64,000 bases of DNA, taken from assembly GCF_023149035.1 (NCBI RefSeq), contig NZ_JAHXMY010000002.1:124001-188000 (forward strand), written 5' to 3'. Made by a program: the position numbers and the translations under genes. The notes beneath the pieces were generated by a model. The model made no database searches, was not told the origin of the DNA, and was given only the letters and a program-made list of their open reading frames with translations. Positions 8,369 to 16,585 of this stretch are shown in pieces. The stretch is from Microbacterium sp. EYE_78. Lineage in GTDB: Bacteria; Actinomycetota; Actinomycetes; Actinomycetales; Microbacteriaceae. The stretch's first letter is position 1; each line of letters starts with the position of its first letter.

Positions 8369-9880
8369 TCAGCGCGTGCCGAAGGTGGGATTGTGGACCT
8401 TGCCGAGCGTGATGTGCACGGCCTGCTGGTCGGTGTAGAAGTCGATCGAGCGGTAGCCGCCCTCGTGACCGAGTCCGGAGGCCTTCACGCCGCCGAAGGG
8501 CGTACGCAGGTCGCGGACGTTGTTCGAGTTCAGCCACACCATGCCGGCCTCGACGGCTTGCGAGAAGTTGTGGGCCCGCTTCAGGTCGTTCGTCCACACG
8601 TAGGCGGCGAGGCCGTATTTCGTGTCGTTGGCGAGGGCGAGAGCGTCCTCATCGGTGTCGAAGGGCGTGATCGCGACGACGGGTCCGAAGATCTCCTCCT
8701 GGAAGATGCGCGCCGTCGGGGGCACGTCGGCGAACACCGTGGGCGCGACGAAGTTGCCGTCCGCGAAGCCGTCCGGGCGGCCGCCGCCGGCGACGAGTCG
8801 GCCCTCGGTCTTGCCGAGCTCGACGTAGGACATCACCTTGTCGTAGTGCTCCGGGTGCACGAGGGCGCCGACCTCGGTCGCGGGGTCGTGCGGGAAGCCG
8901 ACCTTCACGCGCTGCGCCTGCGCCGCGTAGCGCTCGACGAACTCGTCGTAGACCTCCCGCTGCACCAGGATGCGGCTGCCCGCCGTGCAGCGCTCGCCGT
9001 TGAGCGAGAAGACCCCGAAGATCGTCGCGTCGACCGCGGCGTCGAGGTCCGCGTCGGCGAAGACGACGGCGGGGCTCTTGCCGCCGAGCTCCATCGACAG
9101 GCCCTTCAGCCACGGCGCCGCGTTCGCGAAGATCAGCTGGCCCGTCGAGCTCTCGCCGGTGAAGGAGATGAGCGGCACGTCGGGGTGCTTCACGAGCGCA
9201 TCCCCCGCGTCCTCGCCGAGCCCGTTCACGAGGTTGAAGACGCCCTGGGGGAGTCCCGCCTCCTCGAAGATCCCGGCCCAGAGGGATGCCGACAGCGGCG
9301 TGAACTCGGCGGGCTTCAGCACCACCGTGTTGCCCGTGGCGAGCGCCGGTCCGAGCTTCCAGGACTCGAGCATGAACGGCGTGTTCCACGGGGTGATGAG
9401 CCCTGCGACGCCGATCGGCTTGCGGTTGACGTAGTTGATCTGGCGACCCGGCACCTTGAACGTGTCGTCGGACTGGGCGACGATCAGGTCGGCGAAGAAG
9501 CGGAAGTTCTCGGCGGCGCGACGCGCCTGACCGAGCGCCTGCGTGATCGGCAGGCCCGAGTCGAAGGACTCGAGTTCGGCGAGCCGGGCGTCGCGGGACT
9601 CGACGAGGTCGGCGATCCTGTGCAGGATGCGCGAGCGCTCGCGGGGCAGCATCTTCGGCCACGGGCCGTCGGTGAAGGCGCGGCGCGCGGCGGCGACCGC
9701 GGCATCCACATCGGCCTTCTTGCCGGCCGCGGCCTGCAGGTAGACCCGGTTCGTGACGGGGTCGAGGACGTCGAACGTGTCGCCGTCCACAGAGTCGACG
9801 AACGCGCCGTCGATGTAGTGCTGGATGCGGGTGGGCAGGTCCGCGGGCGTGTGCGGCGCGGCCAGGGTGGGATCCGTCAT
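8369..9880 (-). CDS. hpaE: 5-carboxymethyl-2-hydroxymuconate semialdehyde dehydrogenase
   Basis: NAD-dependent aldehyde dehydrogenase of 503 residues. It oxidises the HpaD ring-cleavage product. Catalytic residues are C298 (NGERCTAG) and E264 (MELGGKSP), with the 34-residue spacing usual for the superfamily. ITPWNTPFMLESW and FTGESSTG form the cofactor-binding part, and the C-terminal FGGVKASGLGHEGG motif is present. It lies 23 nt from the GntR gene and 29 nt from hpaD. The operon context gives the substrate. The sequence alone would also allow other hydroxymuconic semialdehyde dehydrogenases. Confidence 0.92.
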   Translation of the reverse strand: MTDPTLAAPHTPADLPTRIQHYIDGAFVDSVDGDTFDVLDPVTNRVYLQAAAGKKADVDAAVAAARRAFTDGPWPKMLPRERSRILHRIADLVESRDARLAELESFDSGLPITQALGQARRAAENFRFFADLIVAQSDDTFKVPGRQINYVNRKPIGVAGLITPWNTPFMLESWKLGPALATGNTVVLKPAEFTPLSASLWAGIFEEAGLPQGVFNLVNGLGEDAGDALVKHPDVPLISFTGESSTGQLIFANAAPWLKGLSMELGGKSPAVVFADADLDAAVDATIFGVFSLNGERCTAGSRILVQREVYDEFVERYAAQAQRVKVGFPHDPATEVGALVHPEHYDKVMSYVELGKTEGRLVAGGGRPDGFADGNFVAPTVFADVPPTARIFQEEIFGPVVAITPFDTDEDALALANDTKYGLAAYVWTNDLKRAHNFSQAVEAGMVWLNSNNVRDLRTPFGGVKASGLGHEGGYRSIDFYTDQQAVHITLGKVHNPTFGTR

Positions 9881-9903
9881 GTCGTGCGTCCTCGCTCGAT
9901 GGG

Positions 9904-10587
9904 TCAGAAGTTCGGCAGGCCGAGGGCCTGGTCGGGGTGTTCGTGGGTCATGTAGGCGTCGAGGGTCGCCGAGCGGTGCCGACGTGCGGCGTGCTCGATC
10001 TCGCTGAGGGGAGCGCTCCGCTCGATGAGCACGAGGATCTGCTCGTGCTCGCGGACCGACTCCTGCGCGCGCCCCGGCACGAAGCTGAACGTGGAATCGC
10101 GGAGGTGCCCGAGCCGTGCCCACTCGACCTGGACGAGCTCCAGCATCCGCGGGTTCGCGCAGCGCTCGAAGAGGGTCGCGTGGAACTCCTGGTTCAGGCG
10201 GGTGAACGCACGTGGGTCGAAGTGGTCGAGCGTCTCGATCATGAGCTCGTTGATGTCGCGCGCTCGCCGGACGTCGGACTCGGTGAGGGCGCGGGCGGAC
10301 AGTGCCGTGGCGGTGCCCTCGAGGATCGACAGCGCCTGCATGCTGAAGCGGTACTGCGAGTCGTCGACCATCGCGACGCGCGCGCCGACGTTGCGTTCGA
10401 AGGTGACGAGCCCCTCGGCCTCGAGCTGGCGGATCGCCTCGCGCACCGGCACGACGCTCATGTCGAGCTCGCCCGCGATGCTGCCGAGCACCAGGCGGTA
10501 GCCGGGCGTGAAGGTCTCGTCGACGATCCGCTCCTTGAGCCAGGCATACGCCTGCTGCGACTTGCTCGGCGCGGCGACGCCGCTCAT
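9904..10587 (-). CDS. GntR-family transcriptional regulator, FCD type, of the hpa cluster
   Basis: A 227-residue regulator with an N-terminal winged helix (residues about 10-75, including YAWLKERIVDETFTPG and VPVREAIRQLEAEGLVT). The C-terminal FCD effector domain carries the D/H-rich metal site pattern (LNQEFHATLFE, REHEQILVLIE, AARRHRSATLDAY). It sits inside the operon, with a 4-nt ATGA overlap with the upstream fusion gene, so it is probably autoregulated. A near-palindrome at 12116-12127 between the divergent promoters is a likely operator. Related repressors respond to pathway intermediates. Confidence 0.9.
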   Translation of the reverse strand: MSGVAAPSKSQQAYAWLKERIVDETFTPGYRLVLGSIAGELDMSVVPVREAIRQLEAEGLVTFERNVGARVAMVDDSQYRFSMQALSILEGTATALSARALTESDVRRARDINELMIETLDHFDPRAFTRLNQEFHATLFERCANPRMLELVQVEWARLGHLRDSTFSFVPGRAQESVREHEQILVLIERSAPLSEIEHAARRHRSATLDAYMTHEHPDQALGLPNF

Positions 10588-12080
10588 CGGCTGCTCCGCT
10601 CGGCCTCGTAGCGCTCGCGCCACTGCGCGTTCATCGGGAAGAGTCCGTCGATGGGCTCGCCCTCGGCGACGCGGGCGGCGATCCAGGCGTCCTCGTCCTC
10701 CTGGGCGAGGGCCGCGTCGGCGACCTCCTCGGCGAGCGCGGGCGGCAGCACGATGACGCCGTCGCGGTCGCCGACGATGATGTCGCCGGGCTGCACGGTC
10801 GTGCCGCCGCAGGCGATCGTGCCCCCGGCATCCCACGGCACGTGCTTGCGACCGAGGACCGCCGGGTGCGCACCCGCGGTGTAGACCGGGATACCGACCG
10901 CGGCGACCGCCGCGGCGTCGCGCACGCCGCCGTCGGTCACGATGCCGGCCGCGCCCTGCGCGTGCGCACGGATCGCGAGGATGTCGCCGAGCGTTCCGGA
11001 TCCGGCCTCGCCCCGCGCCTCGATCACGATGACCTCGCCCTCGCCGACCGCGTCGAACGCGCGCTTCTGCGCGTTGTAGCCGCCGCCGTGGCTCTGGAAC
11101 AGGTCCTCGCGGTTCGGGACGAAGCGGAGCGTCGCGGCGACGCCCACGAGCTTCGCGTCGGGGTGGAGCGGGGCGACGCCGTCGATCGTGACGTTGTCGA
11201 GCCCGCGCCTGCGCAGCTGCTGCGACAGCCCCGCGACCGGGATGCGCTCGAGTTTCTTGCGGAGGTCGGGGGAGAGGGCGGATGCCGCGACCAGCCCGGC
11301 GGCCTCGCGGGAGCCCCACGCCTCTTCGCGCTGCGTGTCGTCGACCTGGGGGAGTGAACCGAGCGCCGCGTCGAAGGGGATGTCGGGGCCGTCGATGACA
11401 GTCGTCGTGAGCCGGCCGGTGGACGCCCCGGTGTCGGGGGCGTCCACCTCGACCTCGACGACGTCGCCGGGGACGATGACCGACGAGCCCGCCGGCGTGC
11501 CGGTGAGGATGACATCGCCGGGCTCGAGCGTCATGTGCTGAGACAGGTCGGCGACGATCTGCGGGAGGGGGAAGAGGAGGTCGTCGGTGGAGCCCTCCTG
11601 GGCGAGCTCGCCGTTGACCCAGGTTCGTACGCGCAACGCGGCCGGGTCGAGCAGGCGGGCGTCGAGGACGACGGGGCCGAGCGGGGTGAAGCCGTCGCCG
11701 CTCTTGGAGCGGACGTTCGACCCCTTGTCGTTCGCGCGCAGGTCGTACAGACCGAGATCGTTGGATGCCGTGACCCCCGCGACGTGCTCCCACGCCCGGT
11801 CCGCGCCGACGCGACGGGCGGGCGTGCCGATGACGAGCGCGATCTCACCCTCGAAGGCGAGCAGTTCGGTCCCGGCGGGCCGCTCGACCGTGCCGCCGGA
11901 GGCGGCGACCGAACTCGAGGCCTTGAAGAAGTAGGACGGCGCCACCGGGGTGCGACCGCGCTGTGCGGCGCGCGAGCGATAGTTCAGGTGGACGGCGATG
12001 ATCTTGCCGGGTCGACCGGGGAGGGCGGCGAAGCGCGGGTCGCGGGATGCGGCATCCGTCACCGTGTCGTCGTTCTGCAT
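10584..12080 (-). CDS. Fusion of FAH-type isomerase/decarboxylase (HpaG-like) with an RraA-like aldolase/decarboxylase domain
   Basis: A 498-residue two-domain protein. The N-terminal half (to about residue 245) is a fumarylacetoacetase-family domain with FEGEIALVIG, ASNDLGLYDLR and LTGTPAGSS. This resembles HpaG, which decarboxylates and isomerises 5-carboxy-2-oxohept-3-enedioate. The C-terminal half (about 290-495) is an RraA/HMG-aldolase-like domain with GDILAIRAHAQGAAG, TDGGVRD and GDIIVGDRDGVIVLP. Classical HpaG is a tandem FAH protein, so here the second half is replaced. The RraA fold includes oxaloacetate decarboxylases, so it may supply the decarboxylation. The ATG at 12080 has GGGAGCTCCGG upstream. 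It is the first gene of the operon. No separate hpaF gene is visible. Confidence 0.85.
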   Translation of the reverse strand: MQNDDTVTDAASRDPRFAALPGRPGKIIAVHLNYRSRAAQRGRTPVAPSYFFKASSSVAASGGTVERPAGTELLAFEGEIALVIGTPARRVGADRAWEHVAGVTASNDLGLYDLRANDKGSNVRSKSGDGFTPLGPVVLDARLLDPAALRVRTWVNGELAQEGSTDDLLFPLPQIVADLSQHMTLEPGDVILTGTPAGSSVIVPGDVVEVEVDAPDTGASTGRLTTTVIDGPDIPFDAALGSLPQVDDTQREEAWGSREAAGLVAASALSPDLRKKLERIPVAGLSQQLRRRGLDNVTIDGVAPLHPDAKLVGVAATLRFVPNREDLFQSHGGGYNAQKRAFDAVGEGEVIVIEARGEAGSGTLGDILAIRAHAQGAAGIVTDGGVRDAAAVAAVGIPVYTAGAHPAVLGRKHVPWDAGGTIACGGTTVQPGDIIVGDRDGVIVLPPALAEEVADAALAQEDEDAWIAARVAEGEPIDGLFPMNAQWRERYEAERSSR

Positions 12081-12115
12081 GTCCGGAGCTCCCTCGCTCT
12101 TGCGTCGTATCTCAA

Positions 12116-12127
12116 ATCGTATATGAT
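12116..12127. promoter_or_regulatory. Likely GntR operator in the divergent hpa promoter region
   Basis: ATCGTATATGAT is a 12-nt near-palindrome (5 of 6 positions pair) in an otherwise GC-rich 104-nt gap between the fusion gene and the MHS transporter. It fits the GTATAC-centred sites typical of FCD-type GntR regulators. A second inverted repeat, ACCGG-GCAA-CCGGT, follows at 12136-12149. Both are within reach of the two divergent start sites. Confidence 0.55.
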
Positions 12128-12184
12128 CGTGCTGCACCGGGCAACCGGTAATCGACGAAGACGTCGGATGACACAGGAGTCAGC

Positions 12185-13567
12185 ATGAGCACTTCCCCCT
12201 CACCGGACGGGTTCACCCCCACCGGGACCATCGCCACCGCCGCGGACCGCCGTCGCGTCGTGTTCGCCACCGTCGTCGGGACCACCGTGGAGTGGTACGA
12301 CTTCTTCATCTACGCGACCGCCGTCGGCCTCGTCTTCGGCCAGCTCTTCTTCGCGCCGCTCGGCAAGGACAGCGTGCTCATCGGGTTCGCGACCGTCGGG
12401 GTGAGTTTCCTCTTCCGGCCGCTCGGTGCGTTCCTCGCCGGGCACCTCGGCGACAAGTACGGTCGCAAGGTCGTGCTGATGTGGACGCTCATCCTCATGG
12501 GGATCGCCACCGCGCTCATCGGCGTGCTCCCGAGCTACGAGTCGATCGGGCTCGCCGCGCCCATCATCCTCGTGCTCCTGCGCATCCTGCAGGGCATCTC
12601 CGCCGGCGGCGAATGGGGCGGCGCCGTGCTCATGGCCGTCGAGCACGCCCCCAAGACCCGCCGCGGCGCGTTCGGAGCGTCGCCGCAGATCGGCGTGCCG
12701 CTCGGTCTGCTGCTCGCCTCGGGCGTCATGGCGCTCATGTCGGCGATCGCGCCGGGGGAGCAGTTCCTCCAGTGGGGCTGGCGTGTGCCGTTCCTGCTCA
12801 GCGTCGTCCTCATCCTCGTCGGCTGGTACGTCCGTCGCCGCGTGGAGGAGAGCCCCGTCTTCCTCGAGCTCGCCGAGCGCAAGGAGCACAGTCGGATGCC
12901 GATCGTCGAGCTGTTCCGCAAGCACGCGGTGCTCGTGATCATCGCCGCCTTCGTCTTCGCCGGGAACAACGCCGTCGGCTACATGACCACCGGCGGGTAC
13001 ATCCAGGGCTACGCGACCAACCCCGAAGGCCCCCTCGGCCTCGACCGCGGCCCGGTGCTCTGGGCGGTGACCGGGTCCGCGGTCACGTGGCTGCTCTCGA
13101 CGCTCGTCGCGGGTTTCGTCTCCGACCGGATCGGGCGCCGCACGACCTACATCGCGGGCTGGATCATGCAGCTCGTGGGCGTGTTCACGCTCTTCCCGCT
13201 GGTCAACACGGGGAACGTCTTCGTCCTCTTCCTGGGGCTCGCGATCCTCACGATCGGCCTCGGCTTCACGTACGGACCCCAGGCCGCGCTCTACGCCGAG
13301 CTGTTCCCCGCGTCGATCCGCTTCTCGGGCGTCTCGATCTCGTACGCGATCGGAGCGATCCTCGGCGGCGCCTTCGCACCGACGATCGCGACGGCGCTCG
13401 TCGCCGCCTTCGGCTCGACCACCCCGGTCACCTGGTACCTGGCCGGCATGACCGTGCTGGGCCTGGTGGCGACGCTGCTGCTGCGCGATCGCAGCGGCAT
13501 CCCGCTCGACCCCGATCACGAGGCGGAGCAGGCGGTCAGCCCGGTCCGCGGCCTCACCCGCGCCTGA
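12185..13567 (+). CDS. MHS-family (major facilitator) transporter, probable aromatic acid uptake
   Basis: A 460-residue proton symporter-like protein with about 12 membrane segments. It carries the metabolite:H+ symporter hallmarks: TTVEWYDFFIYATA at the start of TM1, the loop motif GHLGDKYGRK, and RILQGISAGGEWGG in TM4-5. CAGGAG lies 5 nt before the ATG. It is divergent from the hpa operon and 16 nt upstream of the flavoprotein hydroxylase gene, so it probably imports the aromatic acid that the pathway degrades. The exact substrate (4-hydroxyphenylacetate, 3-hydroxyphenylacetate or another) cannot be read from sequence. Confidence 0.9.
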   Translation: MSTSPSPDGFTPTGTIATAADRRRVVFATVVGTTVEWYDFFIYATAVGLVFGQLFFAPLGKDSVLIGFATVGVSFLFRPLGAFLAGHLGDKYGRKVVLMWTLILMGIATALIGVLPSYESIGLAAPIILVLLRILQGISAGGEWGGAVLMAVEHAPKTRRGAFGASPQIGVPLGLLLASGVMALMSAIAPGEQFLQWGWRVPFLLSVVLILVGWYVRRRVEESPVFLELAERKEHSRMPIVELFRKHAVLVIIAAFVFAGNNAVGYMTTGGYIQGYATNPEGPLGLDRGPVLWAVTGSAVTWLLSTLVAGFVSDRIGRRTTYIAGWIMQLVGVFTLFPLVNTGNVFVLFLGLAILTIGLGFTYGPQAALYAELFPASIRFSGVSISYAIGAILGGAFAPTIATALVAAFGSTTPVTWYLAGMTVLGLVATLLLRDRSGIPLDPDHEAEQAVSPVRGLTRA

Positions 13568-13583
13568 CCGTTCGAGGAGAACC

Positions 13584-15464
13584 ATGCAGTTCCACCACCA
13601 CGGCTACGTCTCGGGAGATCCGCGGGTCCTGCCCGCCGCCGGCACCGGGATCGGCCGCCCCGAGGAGCTCCCCGACGAGACCGACGTGCTCATCGTCGGC
13701 TCGGGCCCGGCGGGGATGCTGCTGGCCGCCCAGATGTCGCAGTTCCCGCAGGTCTCGACGCGCCTCATCGAGCGGCGCACCGGCCGGCTCGAACTGGGTC
13801 AGGCGGACGGCATCCAGCCGCGGTCGGTGGAGACGTTCCAGGCGTTCGGGTTCGCGGAGCGGATCATCGCCGAGGCGTACAACATCGGCTACATGAACTT
13901 CTGGGGCCCCGACCCGGCCGATCCGAGCCGCATCCGCCGCACGTCGCGGACCGACGACTACGGCCTGAAGATCAGTGAGTTCCCGCACCTCATCGTCAAC
14001 CAGGCGCGTGTGCTCGACTACTTCGCCGAGGCCGCCGCGCACGGTCCCGGCCGGATCGTGCCCGACTACGGCGTCGAGTTCGTCGGGCTGGAGGTGCCCG
14101 AGGATGCCGGTGCCCCCGTCGCCGTCACAGTCCGCCACGTCGGCGGCCCGCGTGCGGGGGAGGAGCGCGTGATCCGGGCGCGATACGTCGTCGGTTGCGA
14201 CGGCGCCCGGAGCGGTGTGCGCCAGGCGATCGGTCGCGTGCACGTCGGCGACGCGTCGAAGCATGCCTGGGGCGTCATGGACGTGCTGGTCGACACCGAC
14301 TTCCCCGACTGGCGCATCAAGTGCGCCATCAACAGCTCGGCGGGGAACATCCTCCACATCCCCCGCGAGGGCGGGTACCTCAGCCGCATGTACATCGACC
14401 TCGGCGCGGTCGCCGCGGACGACAACCACCGCGTCCGCGAGACGCCCATCGAGGAGGTCGTCCGCCGGGCGAACGAGATCCTCCACCCGTACACGATCTA
14501 CGTGAAGCAGGTCGCCTGGCACAGCGTCTACGAGGTCGGGCACCGCGTCACCGACGGGTTCGACGACGTCCCCGAGGGCGTCGATCGCGATCCGCGGGTC
14601 TTCCTCACCGGCGACGCCTGCCACACCCACAGCGCCAAGGCCGGGCAGGGCATGAACGTCTCGATGCAGGACGGGTTCAACCTGGGGTGGAAGCTCGGTC
14701 ACGTGCTGACGGGGCTGGCCCCGGCATCCCTCCTCGCCACCTACGGTGCCGAACGGCGGCCCGTCGCGCAGCAGCTGATCGACTTCGACAAGGAGTGGTC
14801 GTCGCTGATGGCGCGCAAGCCCGAGGAGATCACCGATCCCGAGGACCTCGCGACCTACTACCTGGCGACCGCCGAGTTCCCCTCGGGGTTCATGACGCAG
14901 TACGGCGCCTCGGCGATCGTCGCAGGGGCCGAGCACCAGGACCTCGCGACGGGGTTCCCGGTCGGCAAGCGACTGAAATCCGCCGAGGTCGTCCGGGTCG
15001 CGGACGGCAACGTCGTGCACCTCGGCCACCACGCGACCGCCGACGGGCGGTGGCGCGTGTACGCCTTCGCCGATGAGTCGGGCGAAGACCTCTCGACCTG
15101 GGCGGAGTGGTTCGCCTCGGCATCCGGTCCGATCTCCCGGCACACGCCGGCGGGCGCCGACCCCGACGCCGTCTTCGACGCGAAGGTGATCTACCCGCGG
15201 CGGTACGAGGAGGTCGAGATGGCGGCGGTGCCCGTCGTGTTCCGGCCGCACTCGGGGCCGCTCGGGCTCATGGACTGGGAGAAGGTCTATGCGACCGGAC
15301 CCTCGACCTGGACGGACGTCGACATCTTCGCCGAGCGCGGGATCTCGGCGAGCGGCGCGGTCGTCGTCGTCCGCCCCGACCAGTACGTCGCCGCCGTCCT
15401 GCCGCTGGCCGCGACCGCCGAGCTCGGCGAATTCCTGGCCGGCGCCTTCCGTCCCGCCGGGTGA
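13584..15464 (+). CDS. FAD-dependent aromatic hydroxylase, 3-hydroxybenzoate 4-monooxygenase-like
   Basis: Flavoprotein monooxygenase of the phenol hydroxylase/MobA group, 626 residues. The FAD fingerprint DVLIVGSGPAGM is near residue 35, ELGQADGIQPRS follows, and VVGCDGARSGVR is the DG motif. FLTGDACHTHSAKAGQGMN is the second FAD motif near residue 345, and a C-terminal thioredoxin-like domain ends with VVVRPDQYVAAVLPL. Overall it resembles 3-hydroxybenzoate 4-hydroxylases. Beside an hpa operon with no visible HpaBC, it could 4-hydroxylate 3-hydroxyphenylacetate to homoprotocatechuate. That substrate is inference. True 3-hydroxybenzoate activity would give protocatechuate, for which no genes are seen here. 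Confidence 0.88.
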   Translation: MQFHHHGYVSGDPRVLPAAGTGIGRPEELPDETDVLIVGSGPAGMLLAAQMSQFPQVSTRLIERRTGRLELGQADGIQPRSVETFQAFGFAERIIAEAYNIGYMNFWGPDPADPSRIRRTSRTDDYGLKISEFPHLIVNQARVLDYFAEAAAHGPGRIVPDYGVEFVGLEVPEDAGAPVAVTVRHVGGPRAGEERVIRARYVVGCDGARSGVRQAIGRVHVGDASKHAWGVMDVLVDTDFPDWRIKCAINSSAGNILHIPREGGYLSRMYIDLGAVAADDNHRVRETPIEEVVRRANEILHPYTIYVKQVAWHSVYEVGHRVTDGFDDVPEGVDRDPRVFLTGDACHTHSAKAGQGMNVSMQDGFNLGWKLGHVLTGLAPASLLATYGAERRPVAQQLIDFDKEWSSLMARKPEEITDPEDLATYYLATAEFPSGFMTQYGASAIVAGAEHQDLATGFPVGKRLKSAEVVRVADGNVVHLGHHATADGRWRVYAFADESGEDLSTWAEWFASASGPISRHTPAGADPDAVFDAKVIYPRRYEEVEMAAVPVVFRPHSGPLGLMDWEKVYATGPSTWTDVDIFAERGISASGAVVVVRPDQYVAAVLPLAATAELGEFLAGAFRPAG

Positions 15465-15481
15465 GTTCCACCGCGTCGAGC

Positions 15482-15528
15482 CGTCGCAGATGGCCGCTTT
15501 CGCGGCATCCCGCCGACCATCTGCGACG
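15482..15528. repeat. Inverted repeat / probable terminator after the hydroxylase gene
   Basis: A perfect 12-bp inverted repeat (CGTCGCAGATGG at 15482-15493, complement at 15517-15528) with a 23-nt loop that itself contains the CGGCATCC word. It lies in the 87-nt gap after the monooxygenase and before the DUF1349 gene. It can act as a terminator, though no T tract follows. Confidence 0.6.
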
Positions 15529-15551
15529 TCTCGATCTGATAGAAACGCGGC

Positions 15552-16157
15552 ATGCGCCTTCCTGACCTGCCCTTCGAGCTCCACGCCTCCGACGAGTCCG
15601 GGTGGACGCTGAGGGGGACGGTCCTCGCGGGGGTCGCCCCTGCCGGTACGGATCTGTTCGTCGATCCCAGCGGGACGACCGGGGTCGCCGCGGAGACACT
15701 GCTCAACGCGAACACGCTCCTCGGCGCGCCCCCGGAGGGCGATTTCACCCTCGTCGCTCGGGTACGTCCCGAGCATCACGCGACGTTCGACGCCGGGGTG
15801 CTCCTCGCGTGGGTCGACGACACGAACTGGGCCAAGCTCTGCGTCGAGCGGTCCCCGGCGGGCGAGTCGATGGTCGTCTCGGTCGTGACCAAGGGGACCT
15901 CCGACGATGCCAACGCGTTCCTCCTCGACTCGTCCGAGGGTCGGCTGCGGATCGCGCGGGTGGGGAACGTCCTGGCGTTCCACGCCCACGACAGGGGCGT
16001 CTGGACCTTCGTGCGCGCGTTCACGCTGCCGGGTGTCTCGGACCGACTGAGAGTGGGTTTCGAAGTGCAGAGCCCGACCGGCGAGGGATGCCGCGCCGCG
16101 TTCGACGAGGTCGGCTTCGAGCGCCGCACCGTCGCGGACCTGCGCAGCGGCGACTGA
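15552..16157 (+). CDS. DUF1349 domain protein (concanavalin A-like fold)
   Basis: A 201-residue soluble protein that matches the DUF1349 (YesU-like) beta-sandwich family. It shows GDFTLVARVRPEHHATFDAGVLLAWVDDTNWAKL near residues 65-100 and the later segments VSVVTKGTSDDAN and VGFEVQSPTGEGC. There is no signal peptide. The family has a sugar-binding-like fold but no settled biochemical role. The ATG is the first in-frame start and lies 23 nt after the hairpin repeat. It appears to stand alone rather than belong to the catabolic operon. Confidence 0.8.
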   Translation: MRLPDLPFELHASDESGWTLRGTVLAGVAPAGTDLFVDPSGTTGVAAETLLNANTLLGAPPEGDFTLVARVRPEHHATFDAGVLLAWVDDTNWAKLCVERSPAGESMVVSVVTKGTSDDANAFLLDSSEGRLRIARVGNVLAFHAHDRGVWTFVRAFTLPGVSDRLRVGFEVQSPTGEGCRAAFDEVGFERRTVADLRSGD

Positions 16158-16183
16158 GCACCGCCCCGACGTCTCGGCGCGCC

Positions 16184-16238
16184 GAGCCGACGCGAACTGC
16201 ACCCACCCGGCGGGAATGAGCGCCGTTCGTGTCGGGTC
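16184..16238. repeat. GACGCGAAC-type intergenic hairpin, copy 1
   Basis: Left arm GAGCCGACGCGAAC (16184-16197) pairs with GTTCGTGTCGGGTC (16225-16238) at 12 of 14 positions. The same core recurs in inverted form at 16510-16572 on the other side of the small membrane-protein gene. Confidence 0.6.
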
Positions 16239-16259
16239 GAGCGCCGCTAGGGTCGGGGT

Positions 16260-16496
16260 GTGGACACCGTGAACCCCCTGCTCCCGGCCGGATACGACAT
16301 CGTCTGGTCGGTCGTCGCTCTGGTGGCGGCCGTGCTGGCGATCGTCGCCCTCGTCTCGCTCACGCGGTCCGCGCGGCGGCTGACGTCGACGCAGGCGCTG
16401 GTGTGGGTGCTCGTGGTGCTGCTGGTCCCGGTTGCGGGTCCCGTCGCGTGGCTCGCAGTCGGCCGACGAGCAGGGATGCCGCGCCGCGAGGCGTGA
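16260..16496 (+). CDS. Small two-TM protein with PLDc_N-like domain
   Basis: A 78-residue membrane protein with two hydrophobic helices (residues about 12-33 and 46-68). The second ends in VPVAGPVAWLAVGRR, the pattern of the phospholipase-D/nuclease N-terminal (PLDc_N) domain. The domain often occurs alone in Actinobacteria with no known function. It starts at GTG, and a GTG two bases upstream is out of frame. It is flanked on both sides by hairpins of the same sequence family. It stands convergent to the ThDP-enzyme gene. Confidence 0.7.
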   Translation: MDTVNPLLPAGYDIVWSVVALVAAVLAIVALVSLTRSARRLTSTQALVWVLVVLLVPVAGPVAWLAVGRRAGMPRREA

Positions 16497-16509
16497 GCGG
16501 GACGCTCGC

Positions 16510-16572
16510 CGTCGACCCGACGCAAAGTGCGGCCAAACCGGCGCGTTGACGACAGTTCGCGTCGGCTCGACG
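16510..16572. repeat. GACGCGAAC-type intergenic hairpin, copy 2
   Basis: Left arm at 16510-16529 (CGTCGACCCGACGCAAAGTG) and right arm at 16553-16572 pair at 17 of 20 positions around a 23-nt loop. The right arm is the inverse of the left arm of copy 1. It lies between convergent genes, so bidirectional termination is a plausible role. Confidence 0.65.
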
Positions 16573-16585
16573 CCTGGCCAGCGCC

